DNA from: Sanderia malayensis
Taxonomy: Eukaryota; Cnidaria; Scyphozoa; Semaeostomeae; Pelagiidae
Length of the DNA stretch: 64,000 nucleotides
Direction of reading: 5' to 3'
NCBI GenBank assembly: GCA_013076295.1
Contig: RQOL01000828.1
Location: forward strand, 682,001 to 746,000
Shown here: in pieces, positions 11,797-22,162 of the stretch
Numbering within the stretch: the stretch's first letter is position 1
How the letters are laid out: each line of letters starts with the position of its first letter
Notes under the pieces: generated by a model
Database searches by the model: none
Told to the model about the DNA's origin: nothing
What the model saw: only the letters and a program-made list of their open reading frames with translations
Position numbers and translations under genes: made by a program

Positions 11797-12408
11797 TCAT
11801 TCAGAATAAACACCAAATATTGTTGCAGTTGCAATAAAATGCTCAGTTTTGTAAGTCGCGGTAACATAATTATCAATGTTTGTGTCCCATAAACAGTTAC
11901 TTCCCAAAATGGCGTTTTGTCCCAATAACTTTCCAATGTGAACATAGCACACAAATTTGAAATTAGGTACGTTGATTTGTTTGATTTTCAATTGAATTGC
12001 ATTGCAGATTTTTATAGAGACGTCTGTGGACGTACTTTTTTCGTCATATTCTGCTTCTTTTACATAACTTTCCAGCACATTATTTACAATTCTCTGCACT
12101 TGCGTTGGCGAAAAGGAGGCTCTGGATTCCACTTGGCATTTCACTTCAGCAATGTCATTAGGTCGTTTTTTCAAATACATAGGCTCTATTGACGAAATGA
12201 ACGTTCTACTTTGATTCTGTTTTAGGGCTGTGTCGGATGTGAATTGCACACTAATTGATTGTGAGGGACTCTCTTTCTTCAAGGGTTGTTGTGGTTTACC
12301 TTGATGATTGATGCAATTATTATCTCCCTTTAGATCTGTTAAATTGTTCTCTGCTATTGAGAGACTTCTCCTTGTCATGGCACTTTGTGTATTTAACCAC
12401 AATGTCAT
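11797..12408 (-). CDS. Tctex1 domain-containing protein (dynein light chain Tctex-type)
   Basis: Predicted 203-residue protein whose C-terminal half (about residues 95-203) is a Tctex1 domain, the fold of dynein light chains that dimerise and bind dynein intermediate chains. Diagnostic features are the central helix with VLESYVKEAEYD, the strand VCYVHIGKLLGQN, the GSNCLWDTNIDNYVTA segment and the end ATIFGVYSE at the extreme C-terminus, where Tctex1 domains normally stop. The N-terminal 90 residues are Ser/Gln-rich and not recognised, as is usual for the longer TCTEX1D proteins of cilia. The frame is open upstream to an acceptor-like AG at about 12453 with no ATG, so I chose the ATG at 12408. 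A strong donor (CAG/GTAAGAG) at 12773 suggests a non-coding upstream exon. Assignment to one subfamily (DYNLT2 or DYNLT5 type) is not possible by eye. Confidence 0.8.
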   Translation of the reverse strand: MTLWLNTQSAMTRRSLSIAENNLTDLKGDNNCINHQGKPQQPLKKESPSQSISVQFTSDTALKQNQSRTFISSIEPMYLKKRPNDIAEVKCQVESRASFSPTQVQRIVNNVLESYVKEAEYDEKSTSTDVSIKICNAIQLKIKQINVPNFKFVCYVHIGKLLGQNAILGSNCLWDTNIDNYVTATYKTEHFIATATIFGVYSE

Positions 12409-13297
12409 GGAACTAAACCATGCGCATTTGTCTGCTGCCTCTGCTGCTGTCAAGTAACAAAGACGTAGATTTATTTAGAAACTTTGCAATTTGATTTTAA
12501 GTTTTCTTTAACGCCATCCAGCTTGATAATTAACAATTCTGCAACATCTCATAACCCATAACTTTCTACTCTGTAACTTCAGCGTGTTGTTTTAATTGCA
12601 AATTCGAAAAATTTCCCAACAGTATATTGATAACGGGAATATAGCTACCGATTCCAATCGGACAAATTTTGCAAATTAAATTTTGCCTAAGAGAACGCAT
12701 ACCCAGAGCTTTTGTGGAAATAATTATTCGTGAACGAATAAATAAAAGATAGCGATGGAAAAAATCTCTTACCTGTGGAAAAACCTGCTCTTCGCGATTG
12801 CAAAAACAACAAAGATTCAAGCAAATATTATTCAGGTTGCCCTACGAAAACAGCATTCTTTTGTTATCAAACATCTGTCACCAGCACTCTACAAGGTTTT
12901 TTTGCTAGCAGTAAATTACCACTTTGATGCCTTTCATTTACGTTTATTTAAGCACATTGGTAACCCATCATTCTCTTAAAGATGGGTGTTTTTAACCCGT
13001 GAATTTATTGGACTCTCTTTGACTAGTATTTGGCCAGATACTCCGTTTTTGAGGTTCAACGTTCTTCCACGTCTTTGTGCTGCTTTTGTATGACCTCTTT
13101 TTTATGAAAGACATTTACCTCTCATTGACAGCAACAAGTATATCTTTAATCTTCTTGCGTCAAGAATATTTGGTTAAAGAAGTGTTAAATTCATCCTTTC
13201 TCAATAAACAACACTCTTACCCAGGCTCAGAACAAGTGGGGAATGTTGTCTTTGCCGATGTATTTTATTTCGTAATCCCTGAATTGTCATTTATAGA

Positions 13298-13603
13298 TAC
13301 CGTATTTCCTCGATTAAACGTTTATTTATCTCGGCACTTTTGAGGGGGCGCCTAATCGAGGGGGGTCATTATTCGAGGGGGGCGTTTATTAGAAAGTACA
13401 AGATCACAGGCTTTGTCATTGGGTCCAGAAAAAAAGAAAATGGTTTAGTTGAGCCTTGCTTTATCGGGCAACAACGTAGAAAATGAAAGTAGCCATGGTT
13501 TTGCACAAAGAGGGGGCGTTTAATCGAGGGGGCGTTTATTGCAAAAGCTGGCAGCATAAGGGGGCGTTTATTCGAGGGGGCGTTTAATCGAGGAAATACG
13601 GTA
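13298..13603. mobile_element. TACCGTA-type inverted-repeat MITE
   Basis: A 306-base non-coding element whose ends are perfect inverted copies, TACCGTATTTCCTCGATTAA at the left and its complement at the right. The outermost TA on each side may be the duplicated target. Inside each end are direct variants of GGGGGCGTTTATTCGAGG. Relatives occur at 15077-18167, 26398-26671, 36935-37100, 39171 and 59447-59852. Confidence 0.75.
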
Positions 13604-13733
13604 TTCAACAGGTGCTAAAAGCGTTGTTTATTGGAAGATCCTTTATCTTATTAGAGGACATAATTAAGGTGTCAAAACATACATTTCACACGGAAAAATT
13701 TCAATTCGAAAAAACAATTTGATTAATTGTGAT

Positions 13734-14195
13734 TCAAATGCGTTCCCAAAATTCTAAAGCTGCTTTATGGCCATGATCTAAATTAGAATAATTACTGCGT
13801 AATCTAATAACACTTGCCTTAAGTTCTGAGAATTTTTTGTTCAACTTGGTAAATTCTCTTGTACTTGAACAACTTTTCAGCTGCTTGAGTCTTGCTGGGA
13901 TGGCAAATTTGACCCAATTTGTGTAGCTATTTGCCATGTCCCCTGTTGCTTGCATCCAGAAATCCCCAGTTAACTTGGAAAAATTGCTATTTGGTGGCAG
14001 CTGGCGATGTGCATTTCTTGCTTTTTGTCCCCATAGCAAAATCAAAATATCATATTCAGGACTAGATTTTTGCATTCCATCGATAACGTCAAAATCTATT
14101 GGATCAGAAGCTGAAACGAGGTCTTCTTTACATTCTTCGTAACCAGCGGCCATACTTGTTTCTCCAGATAGTTCTACTTTGCTTTGCTCAGTCAT
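13734..14195 (-). CDS. Hypothetical protein, 153 residues
   Basis: An uninterrupted frame of 153 codons from an ATG at 14195 to a TGA at 13734, preceded by an acceptor-like TAG at about 14218, so a non-coding first exon is possible. The N-terminal 45 residues are acidic and Ser/Glu-rich; the rest is predicted to be mostly helical, with basic C-terminal helices and a final WERI. I recognise no domain. It is unlike the transposon frames nearby in having an ATG, no frameshift, and an ordinary composition. It lies 1.3 kb upstream of the Tctex1 gene on the same strand but ends in its own stop codon, so it is not simply an upstream exon of that gene. Confidence 0.5.
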   Translation of the reverse strand: MTEQSKVELSGETSMAAGYEECKEDLVSASDPIDFDVIDGMQKSSPEYDILILLWGQKARNAHRQLPPNSNFSKLTGDFWMQATGDMANSYTNWVKFAIPARLKQLKSCSSTREFTKLNKKFSELKASVIRLRSNYSNLDHGHKAALEFWERI

Positions 14196-14299
14196 GGGTG
14201 TAACGTTTGAGCCTATGGTATTAAAAAATTAATAAAACCAACACAGTACCCATAAACTTACAAGTTTAAACATCGTGATTCAGACTTTATCAACTTTAT

Positions 14300-14360
14300 A
14301 CAGAAAATCCCCAGAATGTTACCAAACTGGTCGCAACAGATTAAATTTTTGAAAAGGTTC
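14300..14360. repeat. Dispersed repeat unit, pair of 19491-19548
   Basis: About 60 bases beginning CAGAAAATCCCCAGAATG are repeated with few changes at 19491-19548, in the same orientation. Probably remnants of one transposon family; no other structure seen. Confidence 0.5.
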
Positions 14361-14720
14361 TAAGCTAACGATAATTAGGCAAACATTTTAAATGGACCAC
14401 TGTTGTGTAGGTCATAGTATAGGATAAACACACAACAACCACCATAACAACAACAAAAATTGGTTACTATGTGTACAGATATACAACAGTTTGTCGCTGA
14501 TCAGAGCTCAATAACATTTTGGCTTCGCTCTTGTGGTATGAGCGTCAAGGGAATTTATTTTTTGAACAATCCGCATGTTTAGAAAATTAACTCCTTAAAT
14601 GAGATATGCGTGTGTTTCTTCTCTTCTGTGTCCAGATATTACCCAACAAATGTTCTACTGTAAGAGGCACGCAGCCAGAGAACTGAGCAAAAGGAAAAGT
14701 GTGTTGTATTTTGATATTAA

Positions 14721-15050
14721 GGGCCTATTATATGCGGGCCAGCCCGGGTAGCCGGACTCCAGTGAAGACTTGAGATGATTTTCAGCCCGGCTTTACATGA
14801 GCAGAGCTGGCCCGTTTCCTGCCCGGGAAATTTGGCGCAGAAATTGTCATGTGACCAATGAGGTCAGATATGGCGGGAAAATTACCGTATGTCAGACTCA
14901 ACAGCCCGGGCTGCACTGTTTATATGGCTCTCATATAAACAGTGGGCTAATAAATACAAGCAGCACTATAGAATATTTTGCGTAGGTGAGATCTCACTTA
15001 AGTGGGCTAGCCCGGGTAGCCGGGCTGGCCCATCTCATATAAACAGGCCC
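14721..15050. mobile_element. Harbinger-like MITE with TAA target duplication
   Basis: A 330-base non-coding element flanked by TAA at 14718-14720 and 15051-15053. Its ends are imperfect inverted repeats starting GGGCCT, followed by TATATG and GGGCCAGCCCGGG motifs; the CCCGGG-rich stretch is repeated several times inside. A 3-base TAA target and GGG-starting ends are what PIF/Harbinger elements show; no transposase is present. Confidence 0.65.
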
Positions 15051-15444
15051 TAATTCTGACTAACTCCAACTGAATACCGTATTTCCTCTAATTAGCGCCC
15101 ACCCTCATTTGACCGCCCCCTCCAATAAGCGCCCACCATAAAATCAAAAAGTACGAAATGAGCGCCCCCTCTATTAACCGTCCAGGGCGGTTAATAGAAT
15201 CCTTATATTTTCATTGTTTGGTTCAAATAATAACGTAGAAACTCTCTAAGGCTGGAAAAACACTTTCATCAGATCGAGAGCGTCTATAAATCTGAATGCA
15301 ATGCAGTCAAGATCAGCAGTTGAAGTTGATCTTGACTGCTTGATAACATTCGGAACTATACAAGATTATTATTTTGTTTTTGAGGTTTTAAGCGCCCCCT
15401 CTTTTAAGCGCCCCTCTGATAAGCGCCCACCCATCTTGAAAAAT

Positions 15445-18116
15445 GGACAACTCTCTTTGATGGATTAACTTCAACAGAAATGGTTGAGGTTTTTACAAAT
15501 GCTATATCAGATGTTTTCGAGAAATACATACCCAATAAAATAGTGAAATTTGATGATAAAGATCCACCGTGGATGAAGCGCGAACTGAAAACTGCCATCA
15601 AGCGCAAACACAGAATATATGCTAAGTTTGTTAGGCGTGGCAGAAAGCCAGAGGATTGGGACTCAGTTAAAAATGTCCAGAATGAAACCTCCAAAATGAT
15701 CAAAAGTGCTAAAAATGAATATTATCTCAATCTTGGCAGAAAATTGTCCAATGACGTAACTGGGCCCAAATTGTACTGGACATTATTCAACAGATTTCTC
15801 AATAAAAAGAAGGTCTCAAACATACCCCCACTGATAGAAAATGGGGTACTAATCACCAATGTAGAAGCGAAAGCAAATATCTTTAATGAATTCTTTATTA
15901 CTCAATGCAGGGAAATAGATACTGGAAGTACTATCCCCACGTTTATCCGGCAGTTTCAAGAACCTTTGTTGAACATAGATATCAATAGGGAAAAGATACT
16001 TCGTATTATTCGTACTCTTGATACTAATAAAGCCCACGGATGTGATGGAATTTCTGTCACAATGATCAAAATATGTGATATGTCGATAGTAGACCCTCTT
16101 TGTCGCATCTATGAAAGGTGCCTTGAAACGGGTATCTACCCTTCCCAATGGAAGCAAGCAAATATAATCCCTGTGCATAAAAAAGGTTGCAAACAAAGCA
16201 AAAAAAATTATCGACCAATTTCATTACTTCCGATTTTTGGCAAAATGTTTGAAAAGATATTATTTGATGTCATCTACGAGCACTTCAACTCGAATGGCCT
16301 TCTTTCATCCCATCAATCAGGTTTTCGTCCAGGTGAATCGACTATTAATCAGCTGCTGCTTATCACGCAAAATATTTATAATGCCTTCGATGAGACTCCG
16401 AGCAAAGAGACACGTGCCATATTTCTTGATCTTTCTAAGGCTTTTGACCGCGTATGGCACGAAGGCCTCATTTACAAATTGGAATTCAATGGTCTACATG
16501 GCGATGTCCTTCGTATTATTAAAAATTTTCTGTCGGATCGTAAGCAACGGGTGGTGTTAAATGGCCAGTGCTCAAGATGGGACACAATATCAGCAGGGGT
16601 ACCACAGGGATCAGTCCTAGGACCTTTGTTGTTCTTGATCTATATAAATGATATAACCAACGATATTAAATGTGGTATTAAACTATTTGCTGATGATACT
16701 TCGTTATTTACTTCCGTTCAGAATGAAAATGTAGCTGCCCATGATCTAAATACGGATTTGGCAAAAATTAGCTTGTGGGCATGGCAATGGAAAATGCAAT
16801 TTAATGCGGACAAGACCGAAGAGGTTTTATTTTCATGTAAAAGGAATAAACCAATCCATCCAAATATTTGTTTGGATGGTGAAGTCATAATACCAAAATC
16901 GGAGCATAAGCATCTTGGAGTTGTTCTTGATTCAAGGCTAGATTTTAAAGGTCATATTCGAGAGGCAATTTTGAAAGCACGAAGAGGAATCGGTTTGTTG
17001 AAATACCTTTCTAAATATGTATCTAGGGAGGTACTTGATCAAACCTATAAGCTTTATGTAAGACCTCACTTAGACTATGGAGATATCATTTATCATAAAT
17101 ACGACCCTGATATGCGCCTGAATTTTACGCAACAATTAGAGCAAACTCAATACAAAGCAGCCTTAGTTGTTTCTGGTGCATGGAAGGGCACAAATAGGCA
17201 AAGACTATATGAAGAGCTGGGATGGGAAACACTTTATGATCGAAGGTGGTATCGTAGATTATGCCACTTTTACTCCTTAATAACAACTAAATCTCCTGAT
17301 TACCTTTTTAACCAAATACCTGAACCGCGCGTGATTGAGTATAATTTAAGAAATCAGCGTTGTTATGAACAAAACGTAGGAAGAACGACGCGTTTTTCAA
17401 ACTCTTATTTTCATAACGCTATATTTGAGTGGAACCTTTTAGATAGATGTATACAAGAGTCTCGTTCTCTTTCTATTTTCAAGAATAATTTGATGCGAAT
17501 TATTAGACCAGGGAAAAACCCAGTCTATAACATCCATGATAACGTAGGTATCAAACTACTGACAAGGTTAAGAGTTAATTTCAGCCCTTTGAATGAACAT
17601 AGATTTCGACACAACTTTGATTGTTTGAGTCCAATCTGTATATGTGGTTCAGCAAATGAAGATAATGAACACTACCTCCTGCACTGCCCCCAGTTTACAA
17701 CCCAGCGACATGATCTCCTTGGTCAAGTCTCAGATGTCGGATATGATGTTGCCAACATGAACTCAAGTGATCTTTGTAATTTGTTATTGTATGGGAAGCC
17801 AAATAATAGTACTTTTGTCAATAGAATCATTCTAGAAGCAACTATATCTTTCATTAAAACTTCTGGACGGTTCAATTGAAAATCTTGGAAAACAGCAGCA
17901 TGCCCCCTTTTTCTTAGGTATTGCTTCTACGTTTTCTTTTTTCATTTTTTTTTGTTACTTTAAGATTAATTCACTGTTAATTAGAACATTGCAAGTGGCT
18001 TTGGTAGTAGGGACTCGGTGACCATGTGTCTTTTCTTGCTACAAAAGTCACAGTAAAATTTCAGTATTCAGTATTTTTAAATTTTATATTGATATAAAAA
18101 AAAAAAAAAAAAAAAA
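15445..18116 (+). mobile_element. 5'-truncated CR1/jockey-like LINE with poly(A) and target duplication
   Basis: The insert is bounded by the 12-base direct repeat ATCTTGAAAAAT (15433-15444 and 18117-18128) and ends in a run of about 21 A. This is the signature of target-primed reverse transcription. The open reading frame is already open at the first inserted base, so the copy was truncated inside its ORF2, just before the reverse transcriptase, losing the endonuclease. The uninterrupted frame, perfect duplication and long A tail all indicate a recent insertion. Confidence 0.9.
15480..17879 (+). CDS. Non-LTR retrotransposon reverse transcriptase (ORF2, C-terminal 799 codons)
   Basis: An intact 799-codon frame. 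The N-terminal 150 residues are the endonuclease-RT linker with a DPPWM motif. The reverse transcriptase follows, with NYRPISLLP, SGFRPGESTINQLL, the first catalytic aspartate at D317 (FLDLSKAFD), the GVPQGSVLGPLLFLIYIND block and the active site FADD at residues 403-406. A thumb region with LGVVLDSRLDFKGHI follows. Near the C-terminus a zinc-finger-like CICG-x9-H-x4-C segment is present, as in CR1/jockey/I-type ORF2 proteins. The ATG at 15480 is simply the first in the truncated frame; the true protein started further upstream with an endonuclease domain lost on insertion. It has no full-length partner in the window. Confidence 0.9.
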   Translation: MVEVFTNAISDVFEKYIPNKIVKFDDKDPPWMKRELKTAIKRKHRIYAKFVRRGRKPEDWDSVKNVQNETSKMIKSAKNEYYLNLGRKLSNDVTGPKLYWTLFNRFLNKKKVSNIPPLIENGVLITNVEAKANIFNEFFITQCREIDTGSTIPTFIRQFQEPLLNIDINREKILRIIRTLDTNKAHGCDGISVTMIKICDMSIVDPLCRIYERCLETGIYPSQWKQANIIPVHKKGCKQSKKNYRPISLLPIFGKMFEKILFDVIYEHFNSNGLLSSHQSGFRPGESTINQLLLITQNIYNAFDETPSKETRAIFLDLSKAFDRVWHEGLIYKLEFNGLHGDVLRIIKNFLSDRKQRVVLNGQCSRWDTISAGVPQGSVLGPLLFLIYINDITNDIKCGIKLFADDTSLFTSVQNENVAAHDLNTDLAKISLWAWQWKMQFNADKTEEVLFSCKRNKPIHPNICLDGEVIIPKSEHKHLGVVLDSRLDFKGHIREAILKARRGIGLLKYLSKYVSREVLDQTYKLYVRPHLDYGDIIYHKYDPDMRLNFTQQLEQTQYKAALVVSGAWKGTNRQRLYEELGWETLYDRRWYRRLCHFYSLITTKSPDYLFNQIPEPRVIEYNLRNQRCYEQNVGRTTRFSNSYFHNAIFEWNLLDRCIQESRSLSIFKNNLMRIIRPGKNPVYNIHDNVGIKLLTRLRVNFSPLNEHRFRHNFDCLSPICICGSANEDNEHYLLHCPQFTTQRHDLLGQVSDVGYDVANMNSSDLCNLLLYGKPNNSTFVNRIILEATISFIKTSGRFN

Positions 18117-18171
18117 ATCTTGAAAAATACTTAATAAGTGCCCGGGCGCTTATTAAAGGAAATACGGTATA

Positions 18172-18560
18172 CACGTGTTTTTTTTATAAGAAACCTGGCT
18201 CAAGGACTAGTAGTAAAAGTTTCTTAATTTTTGGCCACATTTTAGTTCTAAAAGTTTCTTAAAAGTTTCTTAACTTAATGAACAAGGTTCTAGTGAAAAT
18301 GAAGAATGTGGCAAAATATTAGTGTCATAACAAAGAAAAATCGTCAATGCGAAAAATCGTCATGTGGAGCCGACAATGTTATGCTTTGCACATAAAACAT
18401 ACTTATTGTAGTTGACATTTGATAAATCCGTGAGGGAAAAACGTGTTTCTGAAATTTCCAATGTTTCTTAAATATTTCCTTGTAGTTCTAAAAGTTTCTT
18501 AAATTTTAGGGCGTCTAGATTTAGGTTTCTTATAAACCGGTTTCTTATAAAAAAAACGTG
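18172..18560. mobile_element. TA-flanked MITE with poly(T)/TTTCTTA inverted ends
   Basis: Bounded by TA on both sides, with near-perfect inverted ends (CACGTGTTTTTTTTATAAG on the left, CACG-TTTTTTTTATAAG in complement on the right). The interior carries tandem AAAGTTTCTTAA units. It abuts the neighbouring MITE directly, sharing a TATA junction. Relatives: 39328-39709 (complete) and 32821-32960 (one good end). Confidence 0.7.
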
Positions 18561-18564
18561 TAAT

Positions 18565-19350
18565 TAAAGTATTTATATTATTCTAAAAAGCATGATGATG
18601 AAGCAAAATATTGCAACCAACAGTTTTAGGTCCTCTTTCTGTTTTTACCAATAGATGTTTGATCCTAGAATGTCAGCACTATATATATATCTGCAGATAT
18701 TATATTTTGCCTATTATCTATTTTAAATTAATAGACATTTCTGAATCATCCCAATTTTCGGAGCAAATAAGAACATCTCAAATGATATATCTCTGTAAAT
18801 TGGCAGATTAGTAGGATCACCCATGGTACTGGGAAATGCAAATGGAGTTAGCAATGCCATGGATGCAAACAATGGAGTGCTATAATCCTATACTATTAAA
18901 TGGCTCATTTTCATTAAACATGACTAATCCATGCTGCCCATAGTATTTGGCAGTTGCATATCAATGGCATGAACACCTCAATTTTTTTTATCAAGGGCAA
19001 CAACAAAACTTGACTTAATGTGTCCCAGAAAGACCTCCATCACTTTCAAAATTAAAATGTACTTTCAATCTATTCCAATTACAGTAATCAGACACGCTAG
19101 CCAGCTCAACTTAATTATAGTTTACAGTCACATCACTGTTACAGGGGCTATTGCTAATCAAGCAAGATAAAACTATTTATAAGCTTCTCACAAACAAGCT
19201 TTTTATCAAAATTGTTTCTTTTAAATTTAACAACTTTGACACAGAATATTTGGAGAGCAAGTGTGGTAATGACCTCGCAAGTTCAAAAACTTTTGGCACC
19301 AAAATTAGTGCAATGCCAAAACACCTTCTTTAAACCAACTTGATATATAT
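18565..19350. other. No gene seen
   Basis: AT-rich sequence with short open frames only; nothing recognisable. Confidence 0.5.
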
Positions 19351-19352
19351 TA

Positions 19353-19695
19353 CATTTCATTCTGGCTGATTGCCATTCATTTTTTAACACTCACACGCGC
19401 TTGCATTAACTGATTAATTAATATATTAAATTACTTTTGTGACTGAGGAGACCTCAGATGTGAGGTGAAATACCTTTACCTTTACCTTTACAGAAAATCC
19501 TCAGAATGCCATCAAACTTGTCAGAACAGATTAGATTTTTGAAAAATAGCACAACATTCTCACAAGCCAACAGTTGGCTGAAGAGACCTCGGGTGTGAAG
19601 TGAAAACTCCCAAAAGTAATTAATTATATTAATTAATCAGTTAATGCAAGCGCATGAGTGTTGAAAAATGAATGGCAATCAACCAAAATGAAATG
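19353..19695. repeat. Inverted-repeat element, ~90-base arms
   Basis: Arms at 19353-19440 and 19608-19695 are inverted copies sharing the stretch GCTTGCATTAACTGATTAAT and flanking sequence with a few mismatches. Between them lie a TTTACC triplication and a segment also found at 14300-14360. Likely an old MITE; no clear target duplication. Confidence 0.6.
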
Positions 19696-20252
19696 TAGTT
19701 GTGGGTATAACACTCGGGATTCGATAAGAATTTTAGCAGAATCTGCTAAAAGGAGAAATATTGCCGATATAAATATTGATTATGATTTATTGGCAATGAC
19801 TTGCAATCACCACTTCTTGAGCCTGAGCAAATCCCTGGAACTCAGTTGGAATATTGAAAAAGACCATGGCATTTTTTAACAAAAAGAAAAGAACTTGGTA
19901 AACATTTGGTCCTGTTTTCAACATACATGGACAGGTAAAACTGTTTTGGGTTTGATGTGTAATATTTACTTGACCATGCTTCTCCACTCACAAAAATTCA
20001 CAATTATATTTCAATTTTACAAACTGCAATGCAAATCCAAATCCTGTTGAAAGGTAACATTCTAGATGCAAACCAGTTATGCTCGCCTCCACCCCCCCCC
20101 CCAACCCCACCTTCAGCTTAAGTCTTCACACACACTCACACTGCAAGGAAGCAAAGCAAAATATTTAGGGTATAAAGTTAAGGCATAGGGCACAGGACAC
20201 ACATTAATAACAGCAGTTTACAGTTGAAGTGTTCATCCTGTATAAATATTCG

Positions 20253-20282
20253 TTTTATTATTATTATTATTATTATTATTAT
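20253..20282. repeat. (TTA)n microsatellite
   Basis: About nine tandem ATT units. A short C run occurs upstream at about 20093-20102. Otherwise 19700-20960 contains no recognisable gene. Confidence 0.9.
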
Positions 20283-21150
20283 AGGGTAGGTAGGAACAAC
20301 ACTCGACGAGATGGTTTCTTTGGTTGAAAAAAATGATACTTGTGTTCAAAAAAGGACCTTACCGAGAATTGCATAAAAAACGGCGAATTGCGAGTAACGA
20401 TAATTGAGAAACGACTGCAATGCAGAAAGAAAATCTTGCATGTTATGTCAAGAAATTGAGCTGTTATTGGCCTGACGGCCGACGTCACTAAAAGACGGAA
20501 CAAACCGGAACATGCCAGAAGAATTCAAGAACAGGCTGAACACTCCAAGAACAACCCAAGAACACGTCAGGACAAGAACAGGTCTAAAATAATCGTTAAC
20601 AAGCCAACAACAATCCGCTCCTATGAATAACTAAACTAGAAGGAGCCATTCTTACCCTTTCGCGTCGCCTTTCGGTGACTTTCTTTGGAGTTAGAACCTT
20701 AATTTTACGAATATTTAGGCAACAGCAATTCACTTTCACTCCATTGTTCTTACAAGCTGTTGTTATTTTCCACCGCCTTCGGCGCTTTATATCATTAACC
20801 AGGCAGTACTGACCGAATCGTCAAATTACAGATCACAGATCGCTACAGATTAATGACTGAAATCATATTTGAACTAAAATAACAATAATAAAGAGAGGGA
20901 GCGCGAGCGTGGACGTAATTGTGCCAACTCTCTAAGCTTCACGAAGAATGATTAGAGATGATCGTACTTACTAAAACGCGGAACGACCCAAAACGACCCA
21001 AAATGACCCACAACGACCCAAAACCACCCAAAACCACCTCATAATCACCCAAAACGACCCAAAAAAGACCCACAACGACCCAAAATCACCCACAACCACC
21101 TCATAACCACCCAAAACGACCCGAAAATTACAACTTAAACATTATATCAG

Positions 21151-21299
21151 GCTTTTGCGAGAATAAACTTTCGCGAATTTCCAATTTTGAAATTTTTATC
21201 AAGAATAAACTTTCGCGAATTTCATATTTTAGAAAATTTCGCGCAATATAATTTCACGAATTTTGGCCAAAAACGCGAAAATCGCGAAAGTTTCTCCGA
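21151..21299. mobile_element. Partial TTAA-flanked TTCGCG element
   Basis: Right-hand third of the TTCGCG family, followed by TTAA at 21300-21303, so the right end is genuine. It lacks one of the two CGCGAAAGTTTC units seen at the end of the complete copy. Confidence 0.65.
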
Positions 21300-21622
21300 T
21301 TAATTTTTTAATTTTTTTATTTTATCATTATTTTAACACTTAAAGTACTCAAGAGAATGAGAGATGTTGCTTGCTCGAGATCAATCATTCAAATAAAATA
21401 CTATTATAAATTCGCATAAGTTAAAACAATCATAATATATGACACATCAATCAATAGTGACAGCAACAACGGATATAATATAGACAAACGACACGGTCAC
21501 AAGTACATCACAGGAAAACAATATAACTAACACGAACATGATTCTACTTCTAATATTTTAACACAGACATGATACAATTTATACTTACGCAAGCATAATA
21601 TTACATCCGTAAAATACTTTAA

Positions 21623-22162
21623 TCGGAGAAACTTTCGCGGGAAGAAACTTTCGCGAGGCGAAAAAAACGCGAAATTTCTGGAATTAACTTTCGCGTTTTA
21701 GGCAAAATCGGATATTTTGCGAGAATAAACTTTCGCGAATTCCAAGTCTGAACAGAAACTTTAAACAGAAACCTTGAAGTAGTTTTTATTCAAAGTGAAA
21801 CTTTTCCATAAATTTTTGTCATTTTTACAACGTTAACAGAAGAAGAACAATATTGTAATAAGTCAGCTTCGTTTCCATATTCACTCTGACTCTGCCTTTT
21901 CTGCCTTCCCTTTTCTTTCCATGAAACTAACTAATGAATAAATATTTTTCTGTGTTAATCGCCTTTCACTGTGGGATTACCAGTTTTTCACAATAGCTTT
22001 TTTGCGAGAATAAATTTTCGCGAATTTACAATTTTGAGATTTTTATCAAGAATAAACTTTCGCGAATTTCTTTTCTTAGAAAATTTCGCGCAATAAACTT
22101 TCGCGAATTTTGGCCAAAAACGCGAAAATCGCGAAAGTTTCTTTCCGCGAAAGTTTCTCCGA
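21623..22162. mobile_element. TTAA-flanked TTCGCG-rich nonautonomous element, complete copy
   Basis: A 540-base element between TTAA at 21619-21622 and 22163-22166, nested in the foldback element. The ends are inverted repeats starting TCGGAGAAACTTTCGCGG and matching for over 30 bases with one difference. Full-length similarity to 2527-3060 confirms the family. No coding capacity. Confidence 0.85.

Larger units (their letters stand above)
15077..18167. mobile_element. TACCGTA-type MITE interrupted by a LINE
   Basis: Left arm 15077-15444 begins after TA with CCGTATTTCCTC and contains repeated GCGCCC units. Right arm 18129-18167 ends in the complementary GGAAATACGG followed by TA. The LINE at 15445-18116 splits the two arms, proven by its target duplication. 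Without the LINE the element would be roughly 410 bases. Confidence 0.75.
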
